Position numbers and translations under genes: made by a program. DNA of 64,000 nucleotides, taken from assembly GCA_002709695.1 (NCBI GenBank), contig PAQF01000086.1, forward strand, positions 70,516 to 134,515, written 5' to 3'. Below, piece by piece: positions 18,662 to 26,902 of this stretch (position 1 is its first letter; every line of letters begins with the position of its first letter). Under the pieces are notes generated by a model, which made no database searches, had not been told where the DNA came from, and saw nothing but the letters and a program-made list of their open reading frames with translations. Source of the DNA: Candidatus Poribacteria bacterium (lineage in GTDB: Bacteria; Poribacteria; WGA-4E; UBA9662).

Positions 18662-18838
18662 TTACACATTTTTAAACTTACGATACAAAACCAATACCAA
18701 AGTACATATGGCAAATAATGCGATAATCATTGCCAAAGTTTTGATGATGCTCATAAAGACTGAAAGTGCAATTTTTACTATTGTTAGAACTAAAATACCA
18801 ATCAATACAAGAAAAAGTAATTTCTTTATGAGATCCAT
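18662..18838 (-). CDS. Small hydrophobic membrane protein, 58 residues
   Basis: An open frame from ATG 18838 to TAA at 18662-18664. The product starts MDLIKKLLFLVLIGILVL and has two hydrophobic stretches (about residues 7-20 and 35-51) separated by a short polar part, with a basic tail YRKFKNV. It sits exactly between the bifunctional nuclease and mobA on the same strand, 59 and 14 bases from them, with no other use for the space. No clear ribosome-binding site and no family recognised. Confidence 0.55.
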   Translation of the reverse strand: MDLIKKLLFLVLIGILVLTIVKIALSVFMSIIKTLAMIIALFAICTLVLVLYRKFKNV

Positions 18839-18897
18839 ATTCTGGATGTTTTTACACTTGGTAGTTTAAATAGACAGCTTTGGAATTTTTGAAGTAG

Positions 18898-19386
18898 CTA
18901 CACTTCATATTCCGCTAGAGTATCTTCATCCAAATCTGCCAAAGTATTGGCTTGCTGTGACTGTTCGGATTCCTTCAGTTCTTCCTCCGAAAAACCACTT
19001 TGTTCAATCAATTCCTCGGTAACGTATATTGGAACGTCAAATCGCAGGGATAGTGCAATTGCATCACTGGGACGAGAGTCGACTTTCAGCGTTTCTTTGT
19101 TGACTTGGAGGTGTATTTCTGCCAAAAATGTTTCTTCCTTAATTGTATGGACATGAATTGCTTCAACTTTGGCTGATAGGACTTCGATAATGTTTTTAAG
19201 TAAGTCATGTGTCATTGGCCGTGGCGGTTCTTCATCTTTGAGTTTAAGCTGAATTGCCAATGCTTCAGCCTGACCAATCCAAATTGGCAACATGCGCCGT
19301 GGGTCACCGTCCGTCTCGCGAAGGAATACAATCGGAGTTCCGATATTCGCATCAACAGAGATAAACGCTACTTCAACTTGTATCAT
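18898..19386 (-). CDS. Bifunctional nuclease (BFN/DUF151) domain protein
   Basis: 162 residues. The BFN core is complete: GTPIVFLRE, LPIWIGQAEA, the RPMTHDLL turn and SRPSDAIALSLRFDVPIYV. Proteins of this family have been reported to degrade DNA and RNA, but their cellular role is unsettled. The tail is acidic. AAGGAA is about ten bases upstream of ATG 19386. First gene of a probable transcript running into the 58-residue membrane gene and mobA. Confidence 0.9.
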   Translation of the reverse strand: MIQVEVAFISVDANIGTPIVFLRETDGDPRRMLPIWIGQAEALAIQLKLKDEEPPRPMTHDLLKNIIEVLSAKVEAIHVHTIKEETFLAEIHLQVNKETLKVDSRPSDAIALSLRFDVPIYVTEELIEQSGFSEEELKESEQSQQANTLADLDEDTLAEYEV

Positions 19387-19586
19387 TTTTATCTATTCCT
19401 TTTTGAATAGGGTTGGAATTCTTTTAAAAAACGTTTGGATAACCATAGCTGAATTTTTATTTTATAAGTCTATTCCTTCCTTGAGTTATAAAAGAATTTT
19501 TACGAATTCGTGGTTGTTTTTTACGAATTTAGGAAGTCGATGAAAAATTGTGGCTCAGTCCAATCTTTAAATGAGTTCATATTCTT

Positions 19587-20043
19587 CTATCGAATTGATT
19601 TTTTTACGAGAAAGAAACGTGTTTGTTCATCATACTTCCAGATGACGATTTCCTCTCCGTTTTTTTATATTTGGCTCGCCTTGATCGACTTTGCAGAAAA
19701 GGGTGATATTCGAATAAGGGTTTTTGACTCGTGCTATTCCGAACTTTTCGTCTACCTTCCAACTGATTATATGAGCTGTTTGACCAATAAGTTGATTTCG
19801 GTTAAGAGAATCGTTGTCTCCCTCTGGAAAAGCGTAGGATACCAAGCTCGAGAAAAGATAGGTAAAGGTACAACTAATTACGAGAGTTGTTGTACTCAAC
19901 CAAAATCCAGCAAATGAGCTAATAGGGTACGTCAGTTGAGAGTTCAGTGTTAAACCAATGATTGACCAGTACACTCCAAAAACAAGTGGAACCATTGCCG
20001 GTGGCATTTCTCCAGGATTTAATAGTTTAATAAACTTGTTCAT
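19587..20043 (-). CDS. YqiJ/DUF1449-like membrane protein with OB-fold tail; frame broken at an A7 run
   Basis: In frame from ATG 20043 the protein has two membrane helices (about residues 17-33 and 44-72) and an OB-fold-like tail starting LIGQTAHIISWKVDEKFGIA, and stops early at 19630-19632 after an unconvincing tail (RRGNRHLEV). Shifting frame at the A7 run (19660-19666) gives NGEEIVIWKYDEQTRFFLV and a stop at 19587-19589, which is how this OB-fold should end. Six As instead of seven would restore about 151 residues. Either a one-base indel (real or assembly) or transcriptional slippage. Function of the family is linked to membrane microdomain (flotillin-associated) proteins. Confidence 0.65.
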
Positions 20044-20422
20044 GATTTTGTAGCGGGTGAGACCAATGAGTCAAAAATGTACCGATTTCCTCCCCCAAAG
20101 CGGAGTCTTAAAGATAACGAAAAAACTTGGTGAGTTAATGAGCCCATTACAAACAAGTATAAAGTATGAATGTAATTTAGCTTGTATTGTTAAGTTAACT
20201 CCCGGAGATTTTTCCGTTAGTCTTTCTTAAAAATGTATTTTAACATTAGTTCCGATGGGCCATTATAGCATAGCCACAGGTTCCTTGCAAAATACTGAGA
20301 CTTTGTATAAAATGGCGATTGTTCTTCTGTACTAAGCCAGTGGGCATCTCCCATCTATTAAGCATGGTGGAGATGGTTCCACAAGCGATATCAAATGCTT
20401 GTTTCAAAAGGGAAAAGCGATT
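20044..20422. other. Intergenic region with one imperfect hairpin
   Basis: 379 bases between divergent genes. The only structure noted is an inverted repeat, CATCTCC (20345-20351) with GGAGATG (20369-20375), ending about 47 bases before the next start. A weak promoter-like pair (TTGCAA, 15-base gap, TATAAA) lies around 20286-20312. No ORF or RNA gene is supported. Confidence 0.4.
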
Positions 20423-21244
20423 GTGACTAAGGATATTGCCCTGTTGGTATTATTGGTGTTTTCTGTTGCTAGTTGTAGCGAAGATAAATTAGAAGAGATC
20501 AAGCCTGTCGCTATTGGTCATAGCAAGTCCGAAATCCTCATTTTTGGAAAAAAGGACAATAGCGAAATGGTGCTGATACCTGCTGGTAGCTTTGAAATGG
20601 GAGATCATCTAGATAATATGGGAAATGCTTTACCGGTTCACACCGTGGAACTGGATGCCTTCTATATGGATAGATATGAAGTCACCGTTGGTCAATTCAA
20701 GAAATTTGTGCGAGAGAGTAAGTATAGCTACAATCGATGGAATGATATCGTCGTTTTTTCATCAACTGATGATCATCCTATGTCTTATGTCAGTTGGTAC
20801 GATGCTGCTGCTTATGCGAAGTGGGCTGGCAAGCGTTTGCCTACTGAAGCGGAATGGGAATATGCAGCACGGGGTGGTTTGAGAGGTAAACGATATCCTT
20901 GGGGAAATGATATTACGCATGAGGATGCTAACTATGCTGATATGAACGGCAAAGACAAATGGCAATATTGTGCGCCAACGGGAAGTTTTGATCCCAATAG
21001 GTATGGACTTTACGATATGTCGGGAAATGTCTGGGAATGGTGTGCCGATTGGTATGGAGAAAGTTATTATGTTAGTTCACCTTTGAAGAATCCACCTGGT
21101 CCCAGTACAGGCAGGATAAGAGTATTACGTGGCGGCGCATGGTATTATGCGGCCGATGCTCTACGGGTTACATATCGCATTGGACGCTATCCGACGGTTG
21201 CCAACTTCGGTTATGGATTTCGGTGTGCCGTGGATATCCCCTAG
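20423..21244 (+). CDS. Formylglycine-generating-enzyme-like (SUMF1) lipoprotein lacking the catalytic cysteines
   Basis: About 273 residues. GTG 20423 is chosen because AAGGGA lies about nine bases upstream and the product then begins as a lipoprotein signal (MTKDIALLVLLVFSVASC, lipobox VASC); TTG 20399 is an in-frame alternative. The FGE-sulfatase fold is complete: IPAGSFEMGD, YEVTVGQFKKFV, YVSWYDAAAYAKWAGKRLPTEAEWEYAA, YDMSGNVWEW, RVLRGGAW, ending FGYGFRC. Where true FGE has its active Cys pair, this protein reads YYAADALRV without Cys, so sulfatase activation is unlikely. It is probably anchored to a membrane facing the periplasm. Confidence 0.85.
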   Translation: MTKDIALLVLLVFSVASCSEDKLEEIKPVAIGHSKSEILIFGKKDNSEMVLIPAGSFEMGDHLDNMGNALPVHTVELDAFYMDRYEVTVGQFKKFVRESKYSYNRWNDIVVFSSTDDHPMSYVSWYDAAAYAKWAGKRLPTEAEWEYAARGGLRGKRYPWGNDITHEDANYADMNGKDKWQYCAPTGSFDPNRYGLYDMSGNVWEWCADWYGESYYVSSPLKNPPGPSTGRIRVLRGGAWYYAADALRVTYRIGRYPTVANFGYGFRCAVDIP

Positions 21245-21460
21245 TCTTGGTTATCATTTAGGTTTTTGGAATGTAAATTGTGTATCCTCCGTAATTATGC
21301 TTTTAATAGCTTAGTTAAGAATTAGATATTCCTTAGGCCTAGATTAACTGAAGAATACTGAAAAAAATGGTTGGTAAACGAAAAACTATCGGTGGATAAT
21401 ATAGAGTAAGGATATAGGTCAAGTTACTATTAAATTGATATAAGCACAAAGGAGAAAGTT

Positions 21461-22225
21461 GTGGCAGATCGATTGAAAAACAAAGTGGCAGTTATCACTG
21501 GGGCTGCACGAGGAATCGGCGCGAAAAGTGCTGAGATTTTTGCGCAAGAAGGTGCTGCTGTTGCGGTTTGGGATGTGCTTGAAGAACGTGGTCATACTGT
21601 TGTGAATAACATTATAGAAAATAATGGTCGGGCGTTTTTTTGTCGATGTGATGTAACAAGTAGTAATCAGATTGAAGGAGCGCTGGATCAAACAATTTCA
21701 AACTTGGGAATACCTAATGTCTTGTTTAACAATGCTGGTATTGCAGTTGTTGGTGAAATTGAAGAAATCAGTGAAGAAGAGTGGGATCATCAATATGCGG
21801 TCAATGTAAAAAGCATATATTTGGTGTCACGAGTTGTGATTCCAAACATGCGCCAAGTAGGTGGAGGATCCATTATTAATATGGCTAGTGAATCTGCTTA
21901 TGTTGGTTTTCCCATGCATCCTGCATATACATCATCGAAAGCTGCTGTCGTCCATTTATCACGTAGTATGGCGGTACGGTATGCGTCAGAAAGTATTCGA
22001 GTTAACAGTTTATGTCCTGGTACCATCGATACAGAATTACTTCAGGAGTTTTTAGATCAACAGGAAAATGGGGATGCTGTCAAGAAAGAAATCGAAGATA
22101 TGCATCCATTGGGTATTGGTACTTCCGAAGATATAGCTTGGGCTGCAGTTTACTTAGCTTCTGATGAGTCAAAGTATATGACCGGAGCTCCAATGCTAGT
22201 TGAAGGTGGAATTCTCTCGCTTTAA
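21461..22225 (+). CDS. Short-chain dehydrogenase/reductase (FabG-like)
   Basis: 254 residues, classical SDR. TGAARGIG binds the dinucleotide, NNAGIA follows the fourth strand, Ser and YTSSK form the catalytic set, and LCPGTIDTELL follows. The start GTG 21461 has GGAGAAAG immediately upstream. The closest general class is FabG/sugar alcohol dehydrogenases; the substrate is not determined. No operon partner: neighbours on both sides are separated by more than 200 bases. Confidence 0.9.
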   Translation: MADRLKNKVAVITGAARGIGAKSAEIFAQEGAAVAVWDVLEERGHTVVNNIIENNGRAFFCRCDVTSSNQIEGALDQTISNLGIPNVLFNNAGIAVVGEIEEISEEEWDHQYAVNVKSIYLVSRVVIPNMRQVGGGSIINMASESAYVGFPMHPAYTSSKAAVVHLSRSMAVRYASESIRVNSLCPGTIDTELLQEFLDQQENGDAVKKEIEDMHPLGIGTSEDIAWAAVYLASDESKYMTGAPMLVEGGILSL

Positions 22226-22766
22226 AGTGCAACTCTAATTGTAGAGTATCCGCTTCAATTCCTGCTAGCGAATGATACAAAAATATTCTTGTATTTAACC
22301 CGAATATTGTTATCTATTCACACTTTTTTAAATTTGCTGGAGTAATCCTATATACTCATGAATGGGTTGGGACGCTCTGGTGGTTAAGTAACTCTTTGGT
22401 TGTGTCTTTGCTCACTATCATATTGTAGAGTGTTTGCGTAAACGATTGGTTCTAACGTAAAGACAAAATAACTGTTCCAAGACTTTTTTTGGAGATATCG
22501 ATGATGGGTTGGCTATTTTCTCAGCATTAGTTATTGGTTTCCATGCAACTTGACGTAAAATCTATTGACTGTATGTATTGGTTGATTAATCTAACTCCAG
22601 TATTGACAAGCTAACCAGCTATTCTGACAGACAACGACGTAATCTCGTCGTCCAGTCCATCCTACAATTCTTGTGCTGAAATCGAAGAATCGAGAACCTG
22701 CCTTCTAAGTTCAAGAGTAAGGGAGAGATTAGCCAGTCGCATCGAGGATATCCTGCACGGTATGAA
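22226..22766. other. Intergenic region, 541 bases, no gene recognised
   Basis: Gap between the converging SDR and rsmB genes. It contains a small inverted repeat just after the SDR stop (ACTCTA-ATTG-TAGAGT) and a 6-bp hairpin near 22629-22646 (ACGACG / CGTCGT), neither followed by a T-tract. I checked for tRNA-like arms and found none. Some frames are open for up to about 100 codons but look non-coding. Confidence 0.45.
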
Positions 22767-24101
22767 TCAATCAATTTTACGTAATCTGACAGCAAAAGTT
22801 CCATCAACACCATGCGTGTGTGGAAATACTTGCAGGTATCCATCAGATGTAATTGCATTGGTGGGTAAGAATGGCAGATAATCACGTGCGGGTTCAATAG
22901 AAAACCGTGGACATGCTTCAAGAAATCGAGTAATTACTTCTTGGTTTTCCTCAACTTCGGTTGAGCATGTGCTGTAAACTATAACTGCACCGGATTTTAT
23001 TTGTATTGCTACTTTAAGCAGAATTTCAAATTGGAGGTTAGCAAGGTTCAATATCTGTTTGGCAGTTCTTTTCCAACGAATATCTGGATGGCGTCGCAAA
23101 GTACCGGTGCCTGAGCAGGGGGCATCAATCAAGATTAAATCTGCGGCAGCCAAAGCCTCGATCTGGTCCGTTTTGGCATTGGCAACTTGTGTGTCTATGT
23201 TTGTGATACCAAGTCGTTGACAGTTTTCCTGAATGCGTTCAGTTTTATTTTTTGAAAGGTCGACTGCAACAATATTTGTAACATTACCAACTAGTTGGGC
23301 AAGGTGTGTTGTCTTTCCACCAGGTGAGGCGCAAAGATCAACAATTTTGGATTTTTCCTGCGGAGCCAGCAAGTGAGCAACAAGTTGTGCTGCTTCATCT
23401 TGAACCTGAAACAATCCTGCCTGGAATTCTTTTAGAGAGCGGATTGGCTTAGTTTTAGTTAGCAGCAATCCCTCAGGTGAAATGTGGCTTTCCACAACTT
23501 CATTGCCGTCCTTTCGAAGTGACATAGCGAGTTCATGACGGTCAATGCGAAGTGTGTTAGCACGAACCGATAGAGGCGCTGTTTGATTGCTAGCATGACA
23601 GAATTCCAATGCCCATTTTAGGCTAAACTGTCCGATCCATTTTTTGACTAACCACTTAGGATAGGACAATTTCAAAGAGATATGTGAAATGGGGTCTACT
23701 TCCAGTGTAGGCGTTATCAAGCTGTCGGTTGACCGTTGAATTGCTCGTAATATAGCATTGACGAAGTTCTTCGATTTCTGGCCTTTTTGATTTGCTAGTT
23801 TAACGGTTTCATTGATAGCTGCATGGTTTGGGACCCTATCGAGATAAAGTAATTGATAAACGCCGATCCGTAGTATGGAACTCATCTGTAAATCGAATTG
23901 AAAGCTAGGCTTAGTAAACTGTTGGATTATCCAGTCAAGGTGCCCCCGCCAACGAATTGTGCCATATACGATTTCAGTTAGAAGTCTTTGGTCTACTTCG
24001 CTTAATCTGTTGTTCCGAATCACATCATCTATCACAGGTGAAATCTGTGAATTTCTGTTTTCAAGCTGGACTAAACATTTGAGGGCAAGTTTTCTTACCA
24101 T
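22767..24101 (-). CDS. rsmB: 16S rRNA (cytosine-967-C5)-methyltransferase RsmB
   Basis: 444 residues. An N-terminal NusB-like RNA-binding domain (VYGTIRWRGHLDWII, ILRIGVYQLLYLDRVP, AINETVKLANQ) is followed by the SAM-dependent methyltransferase: DLCASPGGKTTHLAQL (motif I), LIDAPCSGTGTLRRHPDIRW with the motif IV Cys, and VYSTCSTEVEENQ with the catalytic Cys. This domain order is specific for RsmB. Transcribed toward the SDR gene, divergently from rpsU. Confidence 0.94.
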   Translation of the reverse strand: MVRKLALKCLVQLENRNSQISPVIDDVIRNNRLSEVDQRLLTEIVYGTIRWRGHLDWIIQQFTKPSFQFDLQMSSILRIGVYQLLYLDRVPNHAAINETVKLANQKGQKSKNFVNAILRAIQRSTDSLITPTLEVDPISHISLKLSYPKWLVKKWIGQFSLKWALEFCHASNQTAPLSVRANTLRIDRHELAMSLRKDGNEVVESHISPEGLLLTKTKPIRSLKEFQAGLFQVQDEAAQLVAHLLAPQEKSKIVDLCASPGGKTTHLAQLVGNVTNIVAVDLSKNKTERIQENCQRLGITNIDTQVANAKTDQIEALAAADLILIDAPCSGTGTLRRHPDIRWKRTAKQILNLANLQFEILLKVAIQIKSGAVIVYSTCSTEVEENQEVITRFLEACPRFSIEPARDYLPFLPTNAITSDGYLQVFPHTHGVDGTFAVRLRKID

Positions 24102-24134
24102 ACTCTTATTAACTCTGTTGATCTAAATTTTCTA

Positions 24135-24164
24135 TTGATAATGGCTTAGTTGAGTTGATATAAT
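24135..24164 (+). promoter_or_regulatory. Sigma-70-type promoter of rpsU
   Basis: TTGATA at 24135-24140, an 18-base spacer and a perfect TATAAT at 24159-24164. It lies in the divergent gap between rsmB and rpsU and points at rpsU, predicting a leader of roughly 130 bases. Confidence 0.55.
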
Positions 24165-24301
24165 TCTATGGTTGTTTTGTTAGCAATTATACTGTAATTT
24201 TGCGTGTTTAGGGGTAAATTGCAGGAAGGTCTAGTTTATATTTAAGTTCCATATAAGTTTGAGTATAAGAAATTGTTGTTCGAAGGGGGTGTAAATAAGT
24301 C

Positions 24302-24628
24302 GTGATTCAGGTACAAGTTAATGTTGACCCGGATGAGCCCATCGAAAAAGCTCTCAGTCGCTTCAAGAAGAATTGTACTAAGGCTGGAATAGTCAAGGAA
24401 CTCAAGAAGAGAAGTTACTACGAAAAGCCGAGTGAGAAGAAGCGTAGAATAACCCTGAAAAGAGAGCGTAAGCTAAAGCTGGCTAGTCGGGACGATCAAA
24501 ACAATGATAATCGCTATCGTCGTGGGAATTCGAACAATCGATTTAACAACCGAAATACAGGTTACAATCGAAATCCGGGTTATAATCGAAATCCGGGTTA
24601 TAATAGTAACACAAGCAGGAGCAATTGA
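24302..24628 (+). CDS. rpsU: Ribosomal protein bS21 with long Asn/Arg/Gly/Tyr repeat tail
   Basis: 108 residues against the usual 60-70. Residues 1-62 are standard bS21: VDPDEPIEKALSRFKKN, AGIVKELKKRSYYEKPSEKKRR. From about residue 65 the protein becomes an Asn/Arg/Gly/Tyr-rich tail with tandem GYNRNP units, a low-complexity RNA-binding-like extension. GTG 24302 is the only start that gives the canonical N-terminus; a GGGGG run lies upstream. Monocistronic: it has its own promoter and a strong terminator. Confidence 0.92.
   Translation: MIQVQVNVDPDEPIEKALSRFKKNCTKAGIVKELKKRSYYEKPSEKKRRITLKRERKLKLASRDDQNNDNRYRRGNSNNRFNNRNTGYNRNPGYNRNPGYNSNTSRSN
24560..24600 (+). repeat. 18-bp tandem repeat in the rpsU tail
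   Basis: Two near-identical 18-base units (24560-24577 and 24578-24595) and the start of a third, each coding Gly-Tyr-Asn-Arg-Asn-Pro. They differ at one base, which suggests recent duplication. Confidence 0.8.
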
Positions 24629-24699
24629 TTGTTCAGCTAGCGAGAAAAATGTGTTTCGCGCTTATGATTTTTTTTATAAAAGCGTCTATATCCTCGACC

Positions 24700-24746
24700 G
24701 CGAGAGGCAGATATCAATCATCTGGTGTTTGCCTCTCGCTTTTTTT
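24700..24746 (+). terminator. Rho-independent terminator of rpsU
   Basis: A perfect 10-bp GC-rich stem, GCGAGAGGCA (24700-24709) with TGCCTCTCGC (24730-24739), a 20-base loop and seven Ts at 24740-24746. It acts on plus-strand transcripts. The downstream arm lies inside the final codons of the converging gene that ends at 24714. Confidence 0.85.
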
Positions 24747-25583
24747 GTCAGTATTGACATCAATATAAGCAATTATCTGGTCAATATCAATCAGGATTTT
24801 TGGTAAATCCCTAACGATCAAAGTGTTTGTGTTGAGATCAACTGAGATAGCTGTGTTTTGGGGGGTAAGAAACGGCTCGACTACTTCAAGTGCATAGTTT
24901 GCGGAAACGTAACTCAATGAGAAAAACTCGAGTTGTTGGAGACTATGAAATGATGTATCTTCCAGCTGATTGAATTTTATTGGATCAATACGAGATTTGT
25001 CTGAAACAACTTCAATCTGTTTTGTCAATGTTGGCGTTTTTTCTGCTTCAGGATCTAATTGTTGAAGTTGTTTTTTCTCTTGGGTCTCAAGCCAATTTAG
25101 CTGCGAAATCCTCCAGCGTAACACTCGTTTTTTGTAACTTAAACGCCGACGGAGCATTCGTAATTCCTCTGAATCTGGTGCCAATTCGGAAACCTGCTCG
25201 ATCGGTTTACTGGCCTCGTTAATTTCCAGTCGCAAATCAGCGATGATTTTGTCGAGTTGTTCTTTCGTTGGTATTGAAACCCTTCCTTTTGATGGTAGTT
25301 GTATACTTTGAACTTTTCCAATCCGTTGTTGAATTTCTTTAACACGTGAGGGGGCGTCTTTCTGTTTTTGAACGTTCCCCTCTTGCTGTTGAAAGTCTTC
25401 TTCTAAGCCTCGTTGTTCTGGATTAGAGATACGTTTTAATTCGCGCTCAAGGCGTTGCAATTCTGTTCGTAACCGAAGTTGATCCGCGTTTTCTTTTGTA
25501 TCTACCTGCACATCTGCTATTAAAAAACAGGCAACCGAAAACATGGAAATTGCTGTGCCCCAAACTTCTTTTTTTCGACTCAT
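24714..25583 (-). CDS. Exported coiled-coil protein with a secretin-type short domain
   Basis: 289 residues. A hydrophobic N-terminal segment (TAISMFSVACFLIADV) suggests export. Residues about 30-190 are Glu/Gln/Arg/Lys-rich and predicted coiled coil. The C-terminus (LEFFSLSYVSANYALEVVEPFL, then NTNTLIVRDLPKILIDIDQIIAYID) matches the secretin N1/short-domain pattern of type II/III secretion and pilus secretins, but no secretin barrel follows. Last gene of the minus-strand operon, 14 bases after the RlmD-type gene. Possibly a periplasmic scaffold; no specific function known. Confidence 0.65.
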   Translation of the reverse strand: MSRKKEVWGTAISMFSVACFLIADVQVDTKENADQLRLRTELQRLERELKRISNPEQRGLEEDFQQQEGNVQKQKDAPSRVKEIQQRIGKVQSIQLPSKGRVSIPTKEQLDKIIADLRLEINEASKPIEQVSELAPDSEELRMLRRRLSYKKRVLRWRISQLNWLETQEKKQLQQLDPEAEKTPTLTKQIEVVSDKSRIDPIKFNQLEDTSFHSLQQLEFFSLSYVSANYALEVVEPFLTPQNTAISVDLNTNTLIVRDLPKILIDIDQIIAYIDVNTDKKSERQTPDD

Positions 25584-25597
25584 TTCCTAACTCCGAA

Positions 25598-26902
25598 CTA
25601 TTGTTTTTGAAGCCAAGCGACTGTTTCAAAATGATAGGTCATCGGAAAAAGATCCACCAAATCCAGATTCTCTATTTTGTAAAATGGTTTAAGTTTGATT
25701 AAATCGCGTGCCAACGTGGTTGGGTTACATGATATGTACATAACATGGGAAGGGAGTATTTTTGTTACACTGACTAAATCCTCTGTCCAACAGCCAGTTC
25801 TTGGAGGATTGAGAATGATGAAATCTGCTTTAATACCTTCGATCTGTGCGAGGTTTTTGTTTTGAAACTCGGCATTATTTATCTGATTTTGTTTGGCGTT
25901 TTTGATGGCTAAATTTACCGAATTCCTATGCATATCAATCCCAAGGATGCGTTGAGAATACTTAGCAATTGGCAACGTGAACGTGCCAATTCCACAATGT
26001 GCATCAATTGTTGTTAATGGTTGGATGGACTGGGCGTTGCGCTTAGTAATTTCAATTAGAGTTTTTAGTCCACTGAAGCTGATTTGGAAAAAACAATCAA
26101 CACCAATCTCATACCTGATACCTTCGCATATTTCTGTAATTGAGTGTTTACCTGCAACCCAAATTGGAGAACCGCGTTCACCTGTTTTAACATAAACAGA
26201 GTTAATCCTCGGATAATTTTTTAAATCTTCTGTATGGATTTTTAAGTTTGGTTTTTTCCCTTTAGCATAGATAAGGATCAGCATGACTTCACCAGTGGAT
26301 TTTGACATTCGCAGAGAAAACGATTTTACCGAAAGAATCTGAAAATCTCGGATTAAATCAATAACCTGTGATAATGATAGATTAATCAGTGGGTCGGTGA
26401 TTTGACAGTGGTCGATTTGAACAAACTGGTGTGTGTCTTTTTGTTTGAATCCGAATTTGAACTCTGGTTCAACCTCATCAACTGTCAGGCGAATTTGAGT
26501 TCGATAATTCAGTGTGTGAGCAGCTGGGTGCAGTGTAATATCTGGCAGATCTGTTAATTTGGAAATTCGCTTGAGACTTTCATTTAATATCCGTTTTTTG
26601 GCGCCAAGTTGCGTGATGTAGTCAATTTGTTGCCACTGGCATCCGCCACATCCATCTTGAAAGAAAGTACACGGTGGAGCAACTCGGTCTGGAGATGGAG
26701 AAATAAGTTCGACAATCTTAGCCTCGAATCTATTTTTCTGAACTTTTGTGATTTCACTTAGGACAGTATCGCCTGCGACACCACCTTTTACGAAAGTCAC
26801 AACGTCGCCAATTCGACCCACAGCTGAATTGGAATAAGTTAAACTGTCCAAGTAAACTTTATGGCGAGCACCAATATCAAATGATTGGACATCCTCGTTC
26901 AC
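25598..26902 (-). CDS. 23S rRNA (uracil-C5)-methyltransferase, RlmD/RumA-TrmA family
   Basis: 434 residues. An N-terminal TRAM domain ([25 protein letters not shown]) precedes the Fe-S cluster motif [14 protein letters not shown], with a fourth Cys in IDHCQI. The SAM domain has [15 protein letters not shown], and [13 protein letters not shown] contains the catalytic Cys. The cluster argues for the RlmD/RlmCD type rather than tRNA TrmA. The GTG start overlaps the stop of the upstream dehydrogenase by four bases (GTGA), so they are translationally coupled. Confidence 0.9.
   Translation of the reverse strand: MNEDVQSFDIGARHKVYLDSLTYSNSAVGRIGDVVTFVKGGVAGDTVLSEITKVQKNRFEAKIVELISPSPDRVAPPCTFFQDGCGGCQWQQIDYITQLGAKKRILNESLKRISKLTDLPDITLHPAAHTLNYRTQIRLTVDEVEPEFKFGFKQKDTHQFVQIDHCQITDPLINLSLSQVIDLIRDFQILSVKSFSLRMSKSTGEVMLILIYAKGKKPNLKIHTEDLKNYPRINSVYVKTGERGSPIWVAGKHSITEICEGIRYEIGVDCFFQISFSGLKTLIEITKRNAQSIQPLTTIDAHCGIGTFTLPIAKYSQRILGIDMHRNSVNLAIKNAKQNQINNAEFQNKNLAQIEGIKADFIILNPPRTGCWTEDLVSVTKILPSHVMYISCNPTTLARDLIKLKPFYKIENLDLVDLFPMTYHFETVAWLQKQ

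Noticed and set aside
19660-19666. Programmed -1 ribosomal frameshift at the A7 run of the YqiJ-like gene
   Set aside because: The slippery-looking A AAA AAA suggested it, but restoring the tail requires a +1 (or -2) change of frame, not -1. A homopolymer indel or transcriptional slippage fits better.
19510-19917. A 135-codon plus-strand frame
   Set aside because: It is antisense to the membrane/OB-fold gene, lacks a ribosome-binding site and has no recognisable content.
22619-22921. A 100-codon minus-strand frame overlapping the end of rsmB
   Set aside because: It overlaps rsmB in another frame, is His/Leu-rich without pattern and has no start signal.
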